Shown: in pieces, positions 54,240-64,000 of the stretch
Layout of the letters: the number at the start of each line of letters is the position of its first letter
How positions within the stretch are numbered: the first letter of the stretch is position 1
Assembly: GCA_036365515.1 (NCBI GenBank)
Contig: CM070873.1
Coordinates: forward strand, 44,445,157 to 44,509,156
DNA: 64,000 nt
Direction of reading: 5' to 3'
From: Torymus aiolomorphi
Taxonomy: Eukaryota > Arthropoda > Insecta > Hymenoptera > Torymidae
Made by a program: the position numbers and the translations under genes
The notes under the pieces: model-generated
The model's input: only the letters and a program-made list of their open reading frames with translations
What the model was told of the DNA's origin: nothing
Database searches by the model: none

Positions 54240-54472
54240 CACGGAGTAAAATTTTGTAATGAAAAATACCTTTTTGGTAGTAAGCGTGGGGGAGACTCGT
54301 ATTCTCATGAAAATTACTATAATTTATAGTAAAAATTGATAATATTTTGTCAATTTTATTGTACGTATGGCAATTTATACTGTAAATTGTAGTAATTTTT
54401 ATGAGAATATATGAGGCTGTCCCACGTTTACTATAAAAAATAGTAATTCTTACTATAAAATTTTACTCACGG
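54240..54472. mobile_element. 233-bp MITE with AGTAAAATTTT ends, TA duplication
   Basis: CACGGAGTAAAATTTTGTA mirrors TATAAAATTTTACTCACGG and TA flanks both ends. Inner palindromes around AAATTACTATAATTTATAG fill most of the element. It lies in the last intron of the Argos-like gene. Confidence 0.75.
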
Positions 54473-55106
54473 TATGAAAATTGTAAACAAAACGAAGCAT
54501 TTGATTATTGATTTTATAGAAAACAGAATTCTCAGAATCTCTATTATATGTGATGTTTCGTTTGTAGAACGAAAAAATGTAACAATACAATTTTTACTAT
54601 AATTCTTTTATTTTACTGACTAGAGTTCAACTTTTAAATCAATGTAAAACTGACTGAGAAATACATCTAAAGCAAAATATCATAAAACTCAAACGCTCTT
54701 TAAAATATATTCCGTTTTTACATGTTCCATTTTGCCTGACCTAGATGTTCTTTACATCTTTTAAACTATATTATATTCAATTATAATAATTTTGATATTC
54801 TGCACAAATTATACTTGTAAAAGTGTTTCGATAGTAAAATTTACCCGCATATCTTAAACAACATAGTTTTTTATTTTTATACTTCAATAGACTCATAACG
54901 AAAGGCGAGAAATTCAAATTTGATCAATTTTACTCACGATCGTTATACGTCTGTGAACCATAATAATATTTTTTTTAGTTACTAAATATTATTCCAAATC
55001 TATAAACCACGTTATTCCAAACGAATTCGATAGAATATGCAAAACACAAGCTCTCCTTCACCGCGCCCACCTAAATTATTCATAATTACTTGTGTATCTT
55101 TTATAG
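54473..55106. other. Rest of the last intron of the Argos-like gene
   Basis: AT-rich with no gene seen. It ends in the acceptor TATCTTTTATAG. Confidence 0.6.
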
Positions 55107-55198
55107 GACCGTCGGCTGTGCACGAGGACGCGAGCATCCGCGAGCAGTTCCCCTGGCACCTGGTGCCTGAACTAATGAGGACGGCCAACTGGGACTGA
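55107..55198 (+). CDS. Argos-like secreted protein, terminal exon
   Basis: Terminal exon (phase 1 in) of 29 codons plus a TGA stop at 55196-55198, acceptor TTTTATAG. It encodes a cysteine-free tail ending REQFPWHLVPELMRTANWD. Together the four exons give 206 residues with all junction phases matching, strong evidence for one gene. The introns are 13.1, 2.2 and 1.7 kb. Confidence 0.75.
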
Positions 55199-55870
55199 GC
55201 CGGAGAGAGGCGAGAAAGACAGAAAAAGAACGCGAACGCCGACGAGCCAGCTCGACGTGATCCTCGCATAAACAACGACACACACACACACACACACACA
55301 TTATACACGATCACTATTTATTACTCAGCTTCGGCAATTCATAATTTCTCTCCCCTTTACTCATTCGCATCGCATCTATATCCTCCTCCCACTTCTCTCT
55401 TTCTTTTTTTATTATTATTTATGTATTTATTTCGAGTATTGTCATTTGGCGCGCGAGGCACGCGTGTCCCGTTAACACAGGCGCGAGCGCGCGTGTTTTT
55501 CTTTATTCGCGGCGAAAAAAATGTGTACCGCCTATAGGAGAGAAAGACTTTGCATGATTGTATAATGGAGATTGGCGGGACGACGATGAAAAATTTTTTG
55601 GGAGGAAGGTTTTGTTTAAGGAAAGTTATAATTATGGGTTCTCGAGGAATTCTCGCGGAGTGAAATTTTCAGCGGATTATACTTGTAAATTCGTGTCAGG
55701 GAAAAGACGTATGGGTACGGCAAGCGTCGTATTCATTCTGTCGTACAGTTGGTTGAAGTACAAAGTAACTATTGGCGTGCCTCTTAATTTAATCATATAA
55801 TATTTTTCTCTCTTATCGGAAACTCGTAATGCTGAATACGATGTAGCGGAATATTGTAATAATCGAAAGA

Positions 55871-56154
<284 letters not shown>

Positions 56155-57083
56155 TGACATTTGAACCGAACAATCGAAATGAGTATGCATATAATTAAAA
56201 ATGTAGTGTCCAAAAGTATACGTAGAATTTTCTCTTATATTTCTTTACACTTGTACTCGCAGTAATCTATGTACGTTTAAATACTTTGGTGCGTGAAATT
56301 TACGCCTAATACACACCGAGAGAGAGAGAAGGTGCGTTATAAGCAAGCATTACGAAACTTCACACTATCGTTAGTTTTAAAATTTATTTATGAAAGCAGT
56401 GATTAAGTTCAATATTAACTTTGAATTCTCGCTTCTCTTCTTCTAACCTTCTGCAATTGCGTATCATTTTATGATATATTTTATTATAAGCTTAAAAAAA
56501 TGTGCAACAGAATGTTTCGAACAAACGAAAGCATATGTATATCACGAAAAGGCAAGAAATTCGTCGTATGACTTGAGATTGTGGTTAAAAGTATCGATTG
56601 TTACACAGATGCCATGTTATGCTGTATAATCAACGACCACCGATATATTTTTTTTTTATACTTTTTTAAACTATATAATGTACAATGGATTTTCATTTTC
56701 ATGGAGTAAAATTTCAGGGAACCGCAGTTTTACGATTGGCTTGAGATACAAGTCGAAACGTCGTTTAGTCGATGCCCTTTTTTCCTTCGACTATCACGAC
56801 GATTTAACGACTGGATGATATAATTAAAGGCGCTGAGAAAAGTCCGTATGTAGCGATTTTGAATGCATTCGAATTCGAGCAGCGTTTACTTAGTAGGTAA
56901 CGGCCATGTCTATGACTCTTATTCTCCTATTATGAACTGTAATTGTATCTTTATTAACGCGGATAGTATTAAATTTTTTTTAAGGAAAAAAAAAAACAAG
57001 AAACATATAAGTAGCTTATATTATATTAAAAACGTGATTCTTTTAGTAGTGTATATGAGCAATAATTCTACATTGTAAATAAT

Positions 57084-57114
57084 AATAAAATGTCATGAAA
57101 ATGATGAAAATAAA
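57084..57114 (+). terminator. Tandem poly(A) signals
   Basis: AATAAA at 57084-57089 and again at 57109-57114, the first well-placed pair downstream of the Argos-like stop codon. Assignment to that gene is inference. Confidence 0.35.
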
Positions 57115-57355
57115 TAACACGAAAAGACAAACTTCATTCCTTGTTTGTTTTGCCTCGCAAAATTCAATTAGCAAGTTTTAGCAGTGTATGTATACATATG
57201 AGTGCGCATTTAATAAATGAACTCGTGTATATATGAAAATAACTTCCCACGATTTATTAACTTGAAATTTAATGAAGAATGAAAGCTCTCGTATTTACCA
57301 TATTAATTAATATCGCTGCGTTGAAGTATTGGAAGAATTTTGAAAAAAAACTCAC

Positions 57356-57498
57356 CTAGAACGTCGGAATTGACAAGCACACCGCACGAGTACATTGGTG
57401 TGACGAGTCGAGGTCTTCGCGAGGTGAAAGCTTTTCGGCAAGCTTGGTTACAGGCTGACATCAATTGCCCACCGAGATGACTTTGAGTCGTGCTTGCA
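57356..57498 (-). CDS. EFL1: EFL1, third visible exon (C-terminal domain part)
   Basis: 143-bp exon on the - strand, acceptor AATTTCAG, donor GTGAGT. It enters in phase 2 and leaves after one base of a codon. It encodes HLGGQLMSACNQACRKAF and PMYSCGVLVNSDVLG, the domain IV-V region of EFL1/eEF2-like GTPases. The remaining C-terminus, which in this family usually ends in an LVFSHWE-type motif, must be in another exon; I searched 54.4-57.35 kb by eye and did not find it. Confidence 0.85.
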
Positions 57499-58075
57499 CT
57501 GAAATTCAATAACGACGATTAAATTTTCCAAGTGATTTTGCGGCCGATTTCAAAGCTTATATACAGAAATAGAGAAATTAAATTTGTTGTATATTTGAAA
57601 GTGAATGGTGTGTTTGAAGGATGGTTTTCTTCGAATTAAATTATTTTAATTTTTTAAAAGATTATTTTTTGTATTTTTCGATTAACGTTTTTCAATTATT
57701 AATATTGTGGAGGAAAAAGTTAATTTTTGCAGTAATTTACGTGCGTTTATGTAAAATTAATTTAGTTTGTACTTTTTGTTTTTTCAACTAAACTGAAATT
57801 TCTAAAAAAAGTTTTTGTATTTCGATGCATATGTAGGTATACTTCAATGCTAAATGATGTTTCAAGCATTTTGAACAGTTTTAATTTAATTTTATTGTTA
57901 ATTAAAAAAAGCAAAAACGCGACGTAATCATTTTTACAAAATCTATTGGGTTATGAAATAAAGAATATCATGTAAATATTGAAAAGTTTAGAAATAATTG
58001 TGATTTCAAAAAGAATATATTTCCTTTTCAATGTTTGAAGTCAGTTCTTTATATTGAAAGAAATGAAATATTTAC

Positions 58076-58198
58076 CTTTGAGCATCCTCTAAAATTTCCC
58101 ATTTTTTCAAAACAAAACAAACTCCCATCATTGGTTCTTCACAAAGGGGTCCAGATAGTGTTGCAAATTGAAAGCCATTTATCATGCTATTGTAATAC
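58076..58198 (-). CDS. EFL1: EFL1, second visible exon
   Basis: 123-bp exon, acceptor ATACCAG, donor GTAAAT. The first base completes the alanine codon begun in the large exon and the last two join the next exon, so all phases agree. It encodes [20 protein letters not shown] and then [12 protein letters not shown], the conserved domain IV signature shared with eEF2. Confidence 0.9.
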
Positions 58199-58349
58199 CT
58201 GGTATCATAAAATTCAATAACACATGAGTATTTCGATACCAAAACTTTTTATATTTACAAATTCTCATACAATATAGTTTTGAATATTTTCAAAGTTATT
58301 ACAGCTTTTTCATTGTAAAATAAGTATTAAAAATAATTAAAATACTTAC

Positions 58350-60877
58350 GCATCTCTGGGATCTGTTGATTTATTTTGATACTCCCAAAATGGTTTCTTT
58401 TCAAAGGTACTTTCATTTACAAAAATATTAGGCCCACACTTTCGAGGTCCGAATGACCAGATTTTATCTAAAATATTTTCCTCCCAGCCTGCTTCTTTAA
58501 AGGCATTTAACAATTCAGTTTTAAATGTATCAAAACTTTTTTGCATTTTCTCAGTCATAGCCGTAGATTCTAAATTTTCTTTAGAGTCTTTAGAAATGTT
58601 GGATGCTTCTTCTTTTTCACTATTAATATTATTCCAGTGTACATCCAACCTTTTTATAAGTTCAGCACTATCTTCTAGCAACCTTGAAACTGCTTCTGGT
58701 AACGGTTTTGCATCAATTTCGAAATTACATTGATTATTCCATGTCCACGTTTCTAACTTGACATCTTCTGTTTTTTTCTCTACAGTTATAGCCTCATTTA
58801 CCATATCAACTTTAGGAGGTGGTATAACAGTTTCTTTAAATGATACAATTGGTTCTGATACATTGATTTCCACTTTAGCATATCGATTCTTTAAATCTTC
58901 AAGACATCTTTCTAAGTGAACTTCACCGGCGGTATTCAATACAATTTCTCCAGTCTCTTGAATATGGACCAATGCACAAGCATCAGCTTGGTTTAAAAGC
59001 TTTAGCCCATTTATTAATTTTTGCAAGTCATTTGGATGTTTTGGTTCTAATGCTACTCTTAGAATTGGAACTGCCAATGAGGTCAATTCAGAAAATGATG
59101 GACAAGCTATGGTAGATGCAACAGTTGCTGTTTTTAGCACATGCTCTTCTAAATTGCCAATGCCAATTACATTTCCAGCAGGTACTGTAGTAATGGGTTC
59201 TAGTTCTCTACCCATTAAAAGGTATAACCTTGTAATGGTAACTTTTGTAATATGTCTTCCAGATTTTAAATCTTTTAGTTGAATTGTAGGATCTATGAAT
59301 TCACCAGCTCGTTCTCTTTCCAACGCAATCCTGGGATTATGTTTGGGTCCCAAAACAAATAACTCACTACCAACTTTCACAGTACCTGAATATACTCTAG
59401 CAAATGCAATCAAACAATTTTCAATAGTTTCTTCTTCTTCTTCTTGAGTATTTTCCTTTTCCTTGGATTCTTTTAGATCACTAAGAGGTATCATTTCTTC
59501 TAACTTTTCTTTTTCTAATTTATCAGCGCGTCTTTGTCGTGCAATATCTCTTCTCTGTAATAATTCTTCTTGTGTTAAGGGTTTAATTTTATTTTCTGGT
59601 AGAGACTTTTTATCAACTGAAAACATTTTTGAAATAAAAATAATAACAGGTGCTTTTTCATCAGATTTACAAGCTAAAAAGGCATCTTTCAATTCTTGAG
59701 TTTCTTCAGGCATAGAGGAAAATTCATCCATTCCACTAATTAATCTTTCAACTTTCTCACTATCTAATTTATGAGGTGGTGGGACTTTCTCAGCTATCAT
59801 ATCAAGGCATGCTCTTGCTAAAGGTAACCATTGGGTGCATATGGCATGAAGTTGAGCTTTAGGATCAGTATGTCGTAAATCTCTTGTGGTTAATTTAATA
59901 TTTAATTTTTCAACCATTATTGCAACTTTTTCTTTGTCTTTCCTTGTTACCACTGTTTCATATAAAGACCAAATATTTTCTATAATTAATTGTACACACA
60001 ATGGTTTCTTTGCTTTCTCTTGTGCTCCCTTCATAATCCTTTTACTTTTTGCATTTAAGTAATAGTCACCCCAAAGTGTTTTTAATAAAACTTTCTCACT
60101 GAATCCCAATTTTGTGGCAAAGATTTTTGCAAAATCTTTTATACTGAAACCCCATCCATCGATAGCACTTGCAAATAAAACATTTCCTTGTTCTGGAGAA
60201 AAATATAAATTTGAATCATCTATTTCTTCAAGTGCTGATTGCCAATCGGCTAAATTTCTTTCCACTACATTATCTGTATTTGTTGTTGTAGTATTTTCTT
60301 TCTCTTCTTCATCTCTATCCATTATGTTCGTAGCATATAATTCTCCCATGACAGCATTTACTTGTTCTAAAACTTGATTTAAATGGACGTAAGCATCTAA
60401 AGGTGATAATTTCATTTCAGTAATTAATCTATCAATTTTATTGAGAACTAAGACTGGTTTTAAATTTTCTATATATGCTATAGACAAGGCATGACGTGTT
60501 TGAGGACAGACACCTTCTACTACATCAACCAGTATTAAAGCACCATCACATAATCTCACAGCAGTTGAAACTTCAGATGAAAAATCTACATGACCTGGGG
60601 AATCTATAAGATTCACAATAAATTCTGAATTATTATATACATGGTATAACGTAATAAGACTTGACTTCATTGTTATGCCACGCAGCTGTTCATCCGGACG
60701 ACTGTCAAGGTAACGTAACTTTCCTGCCATTTTATTTGAAATAATTCCATTACTCGCTACTAAAGAATCAGCCAAAGTTGTTTTTCCATGATCAACATGA
60801 GCGAGAATGCATATGTTACGAATTTTGTCAGGAGTCAGTTGCAACTCTTGAAGTTTCTGTTTATCTACAAACTTCAT
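58350..60877 (-). CDS. EFL1: Elongation factor-like GTPase 1 (EFL1), large first coding exon
   Basis: 842 codons plus two bases on the - strand; the donor is GTAAGT at 58349. The start is the ATG at 60877 (MKFVDKQKLQEL), because the frame above it opens only with GTG. EFL1 is a cytoplasmic GTPase that, with SBDS, evicts eIF6 from pre-60S subunits so they can join 40S. GTPase motifs: G1 AHVDHGKT (26-33), G2 RGITMKSS (66-73), G3 DSPGHVDF (92-99), G4 NKID (146-149). The acidic, low-complexity insert around residues 200-225 in the GTPase domain and the long insert after KPLC are typical of EFL1 and absent from eEF2. Domain II follows (ENCLIAFARVYSGTVKVG), then domain III (GEIVLNTAGEVHLERCLEDL). 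The visible exons total about 931 residues; homologues run to about 1030-1120. Confidence 0.95.
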
Positions 60878-61845
60878 TTTGATTTTTTTACAAGATGATA
60901 GCACAAAAAAACTATAATTTCTAAAATTAAAAAGAAAAATTTGTTTGTAAGTATATTAATTTCTGTGAAATTATTACTAATTTTAATGACCTTACCAATT
61001 TTTATTACTTTCTTCTTATTAATAAACAAGAACTTCTAGCCTCTACTAAATTGATGCACAACAACAAACTTTTACAATTGAAAAAAGTTAACTAATCAAT
61101 AATAAACTAAAATTTAAAAAGATTAATAACTAAAAACACTATTTCACTCTGTGAAATTTCCTAAATGAAAGATATTCATTAATCATTATAGGATTTTGTT
61201 GCAATAATTGTGAGATTTTTTTTTCGTAGCACAGCATAACGGGTTGATTAAAAATTGTGCCACTTAATGACACTCGTAAAAAGACGAAATTCACCTTTCT
61301 TGCGCTATTCATCAATTAAAAGCTGAAGTAAGAGCTATCGACGGCACGTAAAAATACTAAAAGTGCTTGGGAGTTTTGAGGTTAAGGTATAGCGGTCTGA
61401 TTTCTCTCGTGCTCGACAATGTGCGGATTCTCATGCCTATATCTACTTAAATGCTTTCTCCGCACTTGCGTTATTGCTTATAAAGTATAAAGCGGCTCAA
61501 ATAGTTTTTACTTTGCTTATCTGATTACTTGTATTTATCTTATGAAATCATTATTTAAAATGTAAAAAATTGTTATAAATAACGTATTTACTTAGTAAGC
61601 ATTTTAGGAATTATTTTCATTACTTAAATTTGTTTTATCTATATATGTTAATAAGTAGATACAGATCCATGCTTTAGAACCGCAAATAAAAAATGTTAAT
61701 TTTTATGGGAAACAGTACACAATTTGGTTTGAAAATGTATAATTCTTTTCATTGTTTTAGAAAACACTTTATAAAAGATATTCTAAAATTTAAAAAGATG
61801 AGCAAGCAAATAAATAAATTGCGGAAATATTATATTTCTGTTCAA
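60878..61845. other. 5' region of EFL1
   Basis: Just above the ATG on the - strand, TTTTTCTTTTTAATTTTAG ends at 60920 and could be the acceptor of a 5' UTR intron; GGTAAGG near 60990 could be its donor. Farther up, 61180-61500 is less AT-rich and may hold the promoter. Nothing more precise can be supported. Confidence 0.3.
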
Positions 61846-62276
61846 AAATGTTAAAAACTGTTAGGAAGAGTTATAAACTGTTTAAAAATGTTACAAAATG
61901 TAGGATTTTGGACGTTATTAATCGTTTGTAACTGTTTATAACATTTTTCAACAGTTTTTAACAGTTTGTAAGAGTTATTAAATTATTTCATAACTTTTAA
62001 ATATTTATATTAATTATTATTATTAACATAATAATAATTAATTATTAGTATAATTAAACACTCCTTAGGCTTCTTCTGCATTTTTTGACTGTTACATGCG
62101 CCTTCGGAGTGCACCCGCGTTCCTTAATTAATTCTCATGATTATAATAATGAGGATATTAAATAATTATTAATTATTAATTTTTCCTGAAATTTATCAAA
62201 TTTAAAATTATTTGAAACTGTTTGAAACTGTTACAAAGTATAATAATTAGAAAAAAATGCCCTGGCGGAAGTAAAA

Positions 62277-62500
62277 ACTGCACATATCTGCACATATTTG
62301 CACATATATGTACAATTATGTAGATTTCTGCACATTTTTGTAAATTTCTGTACATTTCTGCACATTTCTGCACATTTCTGCACATTTCTGCACATTTTTG
62401 CACATTTTGTTCACTTATTAGACTTTTGTACAAAAATGTGCAAAAATGTGCAGAAATGTGCAGAAACGTGTAGAAATGTACAGAAATGTACGAAAATGTG
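62277..62500. repeat. Left subterminal 10-bp array and hairpin
   Basis: About 13 units of TTTCTGCACA (62277-62405), then TTATTAGACTTTTGTA, then about 8 inverted units (GAAATGTGCA). The period is 10 bp. The peptide-like frames here are an artefact of the array. Confidence 0.85.
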
Positions 62501-62644
62501 TAGGTACAATTCAATATAATTATCAGATGAAAAATTAACGAGCTTCATAAATGTATAAAAACTTTGTTAATCATTAGTATAAATATTTCGCATGTTCATT
62601 AGAAATTGTTTATTATCAATTAAATTGCATTTTAATTATCGCAG

Positions 62645-62731
62645 AAAAAAACATAAAATTTTCTCCCTGACCGAGAATCGAACCCACGACCCTTGGGTTA
62701 CTACACACGCACGCAAACCGGTTACGCTATC
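62645..62731 (-). promoter_or_regulatory. tRNA-like polymerase III unit in the CCCTGGCGG element
   Basis: On the - strand: A box TAGCGTAACCGG (62729-62718), B box GGTTCGATTCT (62684-62674) and a seven-T run (62651-62645). Both flanks match the 24798 unit, so the two units share an origin. It is not a working tRNA gene. Confidence 0.65.
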
Positions 62732-63150
62732 GCTCGCATTCAAGAATTTGGGCATTTTCATTTACATAAGGTGCATTATCCGTATTTATTTAATTGATAT
62801 TACATTTTGATTATTCATCTAATATATTAATGATTTTTAATCATTTTTTATATTTACACAATATTTTAAGAAAATGAATAACTTAATGATAAGACATTAA
62901 TTAATTAAATTCGAGTTGCTTAAAAAATTTAGTGTCGGCAAAGTAGAAATCAGACCAGTACTGAAAATATATTCTCTAAATTTTCTTCTTTGGTATTACC
63001 TTTATTCTAGAGCGCTATCAAAAAAGAAGTTTATATTTTTCAAATTTTCGTTCTGTAAATATTTTCTTACTTTAAGAATATGTTTTTTGAATTGTAGAAA
63101 ATTAAATTCTTGTTTCGTTTAGTATGATAAATAAACATTCATTTGTACAT

Positions 63151-63348
63151 ATTAGAGTACATTTCTGTACATTTCTGTACATTCCCGCACATAACCGCAC
63201 ACTTCTGCACATTTCTGCACATTTTTGCACATTTTTTTACAAAAGTCTAATAAGTGGATAAAATGTGCAAAAATGTGTAAAAATGTGCAAAAATGTGCAG
63301 AGATCTGCAGAGATGTGCAGATATGTGCAGTTTTTACTTCCGCCAGGG
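63151..63348. repeat. Right subterminal 10-bp array and hairpin
   Basis: GTACATTTCT and TGCACATTTC units, then TTTTTTACAAAAGTCTAATAAG, then inverted AAAATGTGCA units up to the terminal repeat. It mirrors the left array. Confidence 0.85.
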
Positions 63349-63421
63349 TGTGTCCAAAATCATACATTTTGTAACATTTATAAACAGTTTTAAACAGTTC
63401 TAAATAGTTTTAAATAATTTT

Positions 63422-63649
63422 TATTTAATCGAAAAGTTTTCCTTTTCGTTATGAAAATATTTACAAACTACTTTTCGTATGAAAAAAAAAAGGTATGAAA
63501 CCGTATAAAACCGGATCTAAACATTAGTTTTTGGACAAATTTATACGTTTTAATACGTTTTGATACGTTTTAATACGGTTTCATACGGTTTCTAACATTT
63601 TTATACAGTTTTCTACGATTTGCAACGATCTTATACAATTTATCCATAA
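63422..63649. repeat. TACGTTTTAA-type 10-12-bp tandem repeat
   Basis: From about 63488 words such as TATACGTTTTAA and TACGGTTTCA repeat every 10-12 bp up to the next element. Composition and period resemble the neighbouring arrays but the motif differs. No gene. Confidence 0.6.
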
Positions 63650-64000
63650 GGGGGTGCCATAGCCGTATCATTACCAACCGAGCAATTGGCACAGTTTCAA
63701 GCTTATTAAAAATGAAATACATAAAATCACAAAAAATCAAGAGAACACTTCGCTGCAGTTTTGAACGATCTATCACCCAGTACAAGTTTGAAGTCAAAAT
63801 ATCAAGTGGTTTTTGCAAAAATTTTGAAAGAAACCGAATTTTGTTTTGTTCAAAGTTTTTGCAAAAGTCACTTTATATTTCGACTTCAAACTTGTACTGG
63901 GTGACAGATCGTTCAAAACTGCAGCGAAGTGTTCTCTTGATTTTTTGCGATTTTATGTATTTCATTTTTAATAAGCTTGAAACTGTGCTAATTGCTCGGT
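63650..64000. mobile_element. GGGGGTGCCATAG palindrome, copy 2, cut by window end
   Basis: It matches 39605-39945 closely (GGGGGTGCCATAGCCGTATC, then the mirrored second half from about 63835). It lacks only the last few dozen bases beyond the window. The left flank is ATAA where copy 1 has TTAA. Confidence 0.8.

Larger units (their letters stand above)
62260..63348 (-). mobile_element. 1.1-kb TIR element with CCCTGGCGGAAG ends and subterminal arrays
   Basis: The ends CCCTGGCGGAAGTAAAAACTG and its inverse are flanked by TG on both sides. Next to each end lie arrays of TTTCTGCACA-type 10-mers that turn into their own inverse around TTATTAGACTTTTGTA, so each end is itself a hairpin. The interior 62530-62920 is homologous to the core of the 22088-25774 element, in opposite orientation, including the tRNA-like unit. 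No transposase is present. Confidence 0.75.
61846..63421. repeat. Inverted repeat enclosing the CCCTGGCGG element
   Basis: 61846-61915 (GTTACAAAATGTAGGATTTTGGAC at its inner end) is the inverse of 63353-63421 (GTCCAAAATCATACATTTTG). The arms consist of AACTGTTTAAAA-type words about every 10-12 bp. It looks like an older foldback element into which the 62260-63348 element inserted. Confidence 0.55.

Noticed and set aside
58346..60904. EFL1 start at 60904
   Set aside because: That codon is GTG; the ATG at 60877 matches the usual EFL1 N-terminus.
62277..62500. Possible CRISPR array
   Set aside because: Units are 10 bp with no spacers, the array inverts into a hairpin, and the DNA is eukaryotic.

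Overview
The window looks like insect nuclear DNA, most likely from a hymenopteran such as a parasitoid wasp. This is inferred from the insect-style genes with long repeat-filled introns and from the alternation of CpG-rich, (GA)n-rich blocks with AT-rich transposon blocks. No marker fixes the species. I see no bacterial operons, viral genes or CRISPR arrays.

Only two protein-coding genes can be supported. On the + strand, four exons (37612-37866, 50992-51142, 53325-53447, 55107-55198) splice in phase into the last 206 residues of a secreted, cysteine-rich protein. Its cysteine layout resembles Argos/giant-lens, the secreted inhibitor of EGF-receptor ligands. Its signal-peptide exon was not found and may lie in the first 37 kb or outside the window. 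On the - strand, 60877-57356 carries three exons of EFL1, the GTPase that works with SBDS to release eIF6 from new 60S ribosomal subunits. The last EFL1 exon was not found. The two genes converge tail to tail.

Most of the rest is transposable-element (TE) sequence, often nested. 1-8.6 kb: the end of a CCCTGG-type element, complex foldbacks, a long (GA)n tract and a CAGGGTG foldback. 9.9-19.2 kb: two inverted copies of a 1.1-kb CACTG-ended element, a LINE 3' end and a GGCATATCC element. 22.1-25.8 kb: a 3.7-kb CACTG-ended element with a 599-bp tandem duplication and a nested element. 26.4-29.5 kb: a decayed LINE on the - strand, probably split by a solo LTR. 35.9-40.6 kb: four TTAA-flanked palindromes and a hAT-like element around the first exon of the + strand gene. 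40.9-48.4 kb: two inverted copies of a GGGCTACTC element, one carrying a nested element with a hammerhead-ribozyme-like motif. 53.4-54.5 kb: two small elements in one intron. 61.8-64 kb: an element with subterminal 10-bp repeat arrays, then a TTAA palindrome cut by the window end.

The most unusual pattern is that three TIR elements of different families (four copies) each carry a tRNA-like RNA polymerase III unit (A box, B box, T-run) near their middle. Two of these families share the same core despite different ends.
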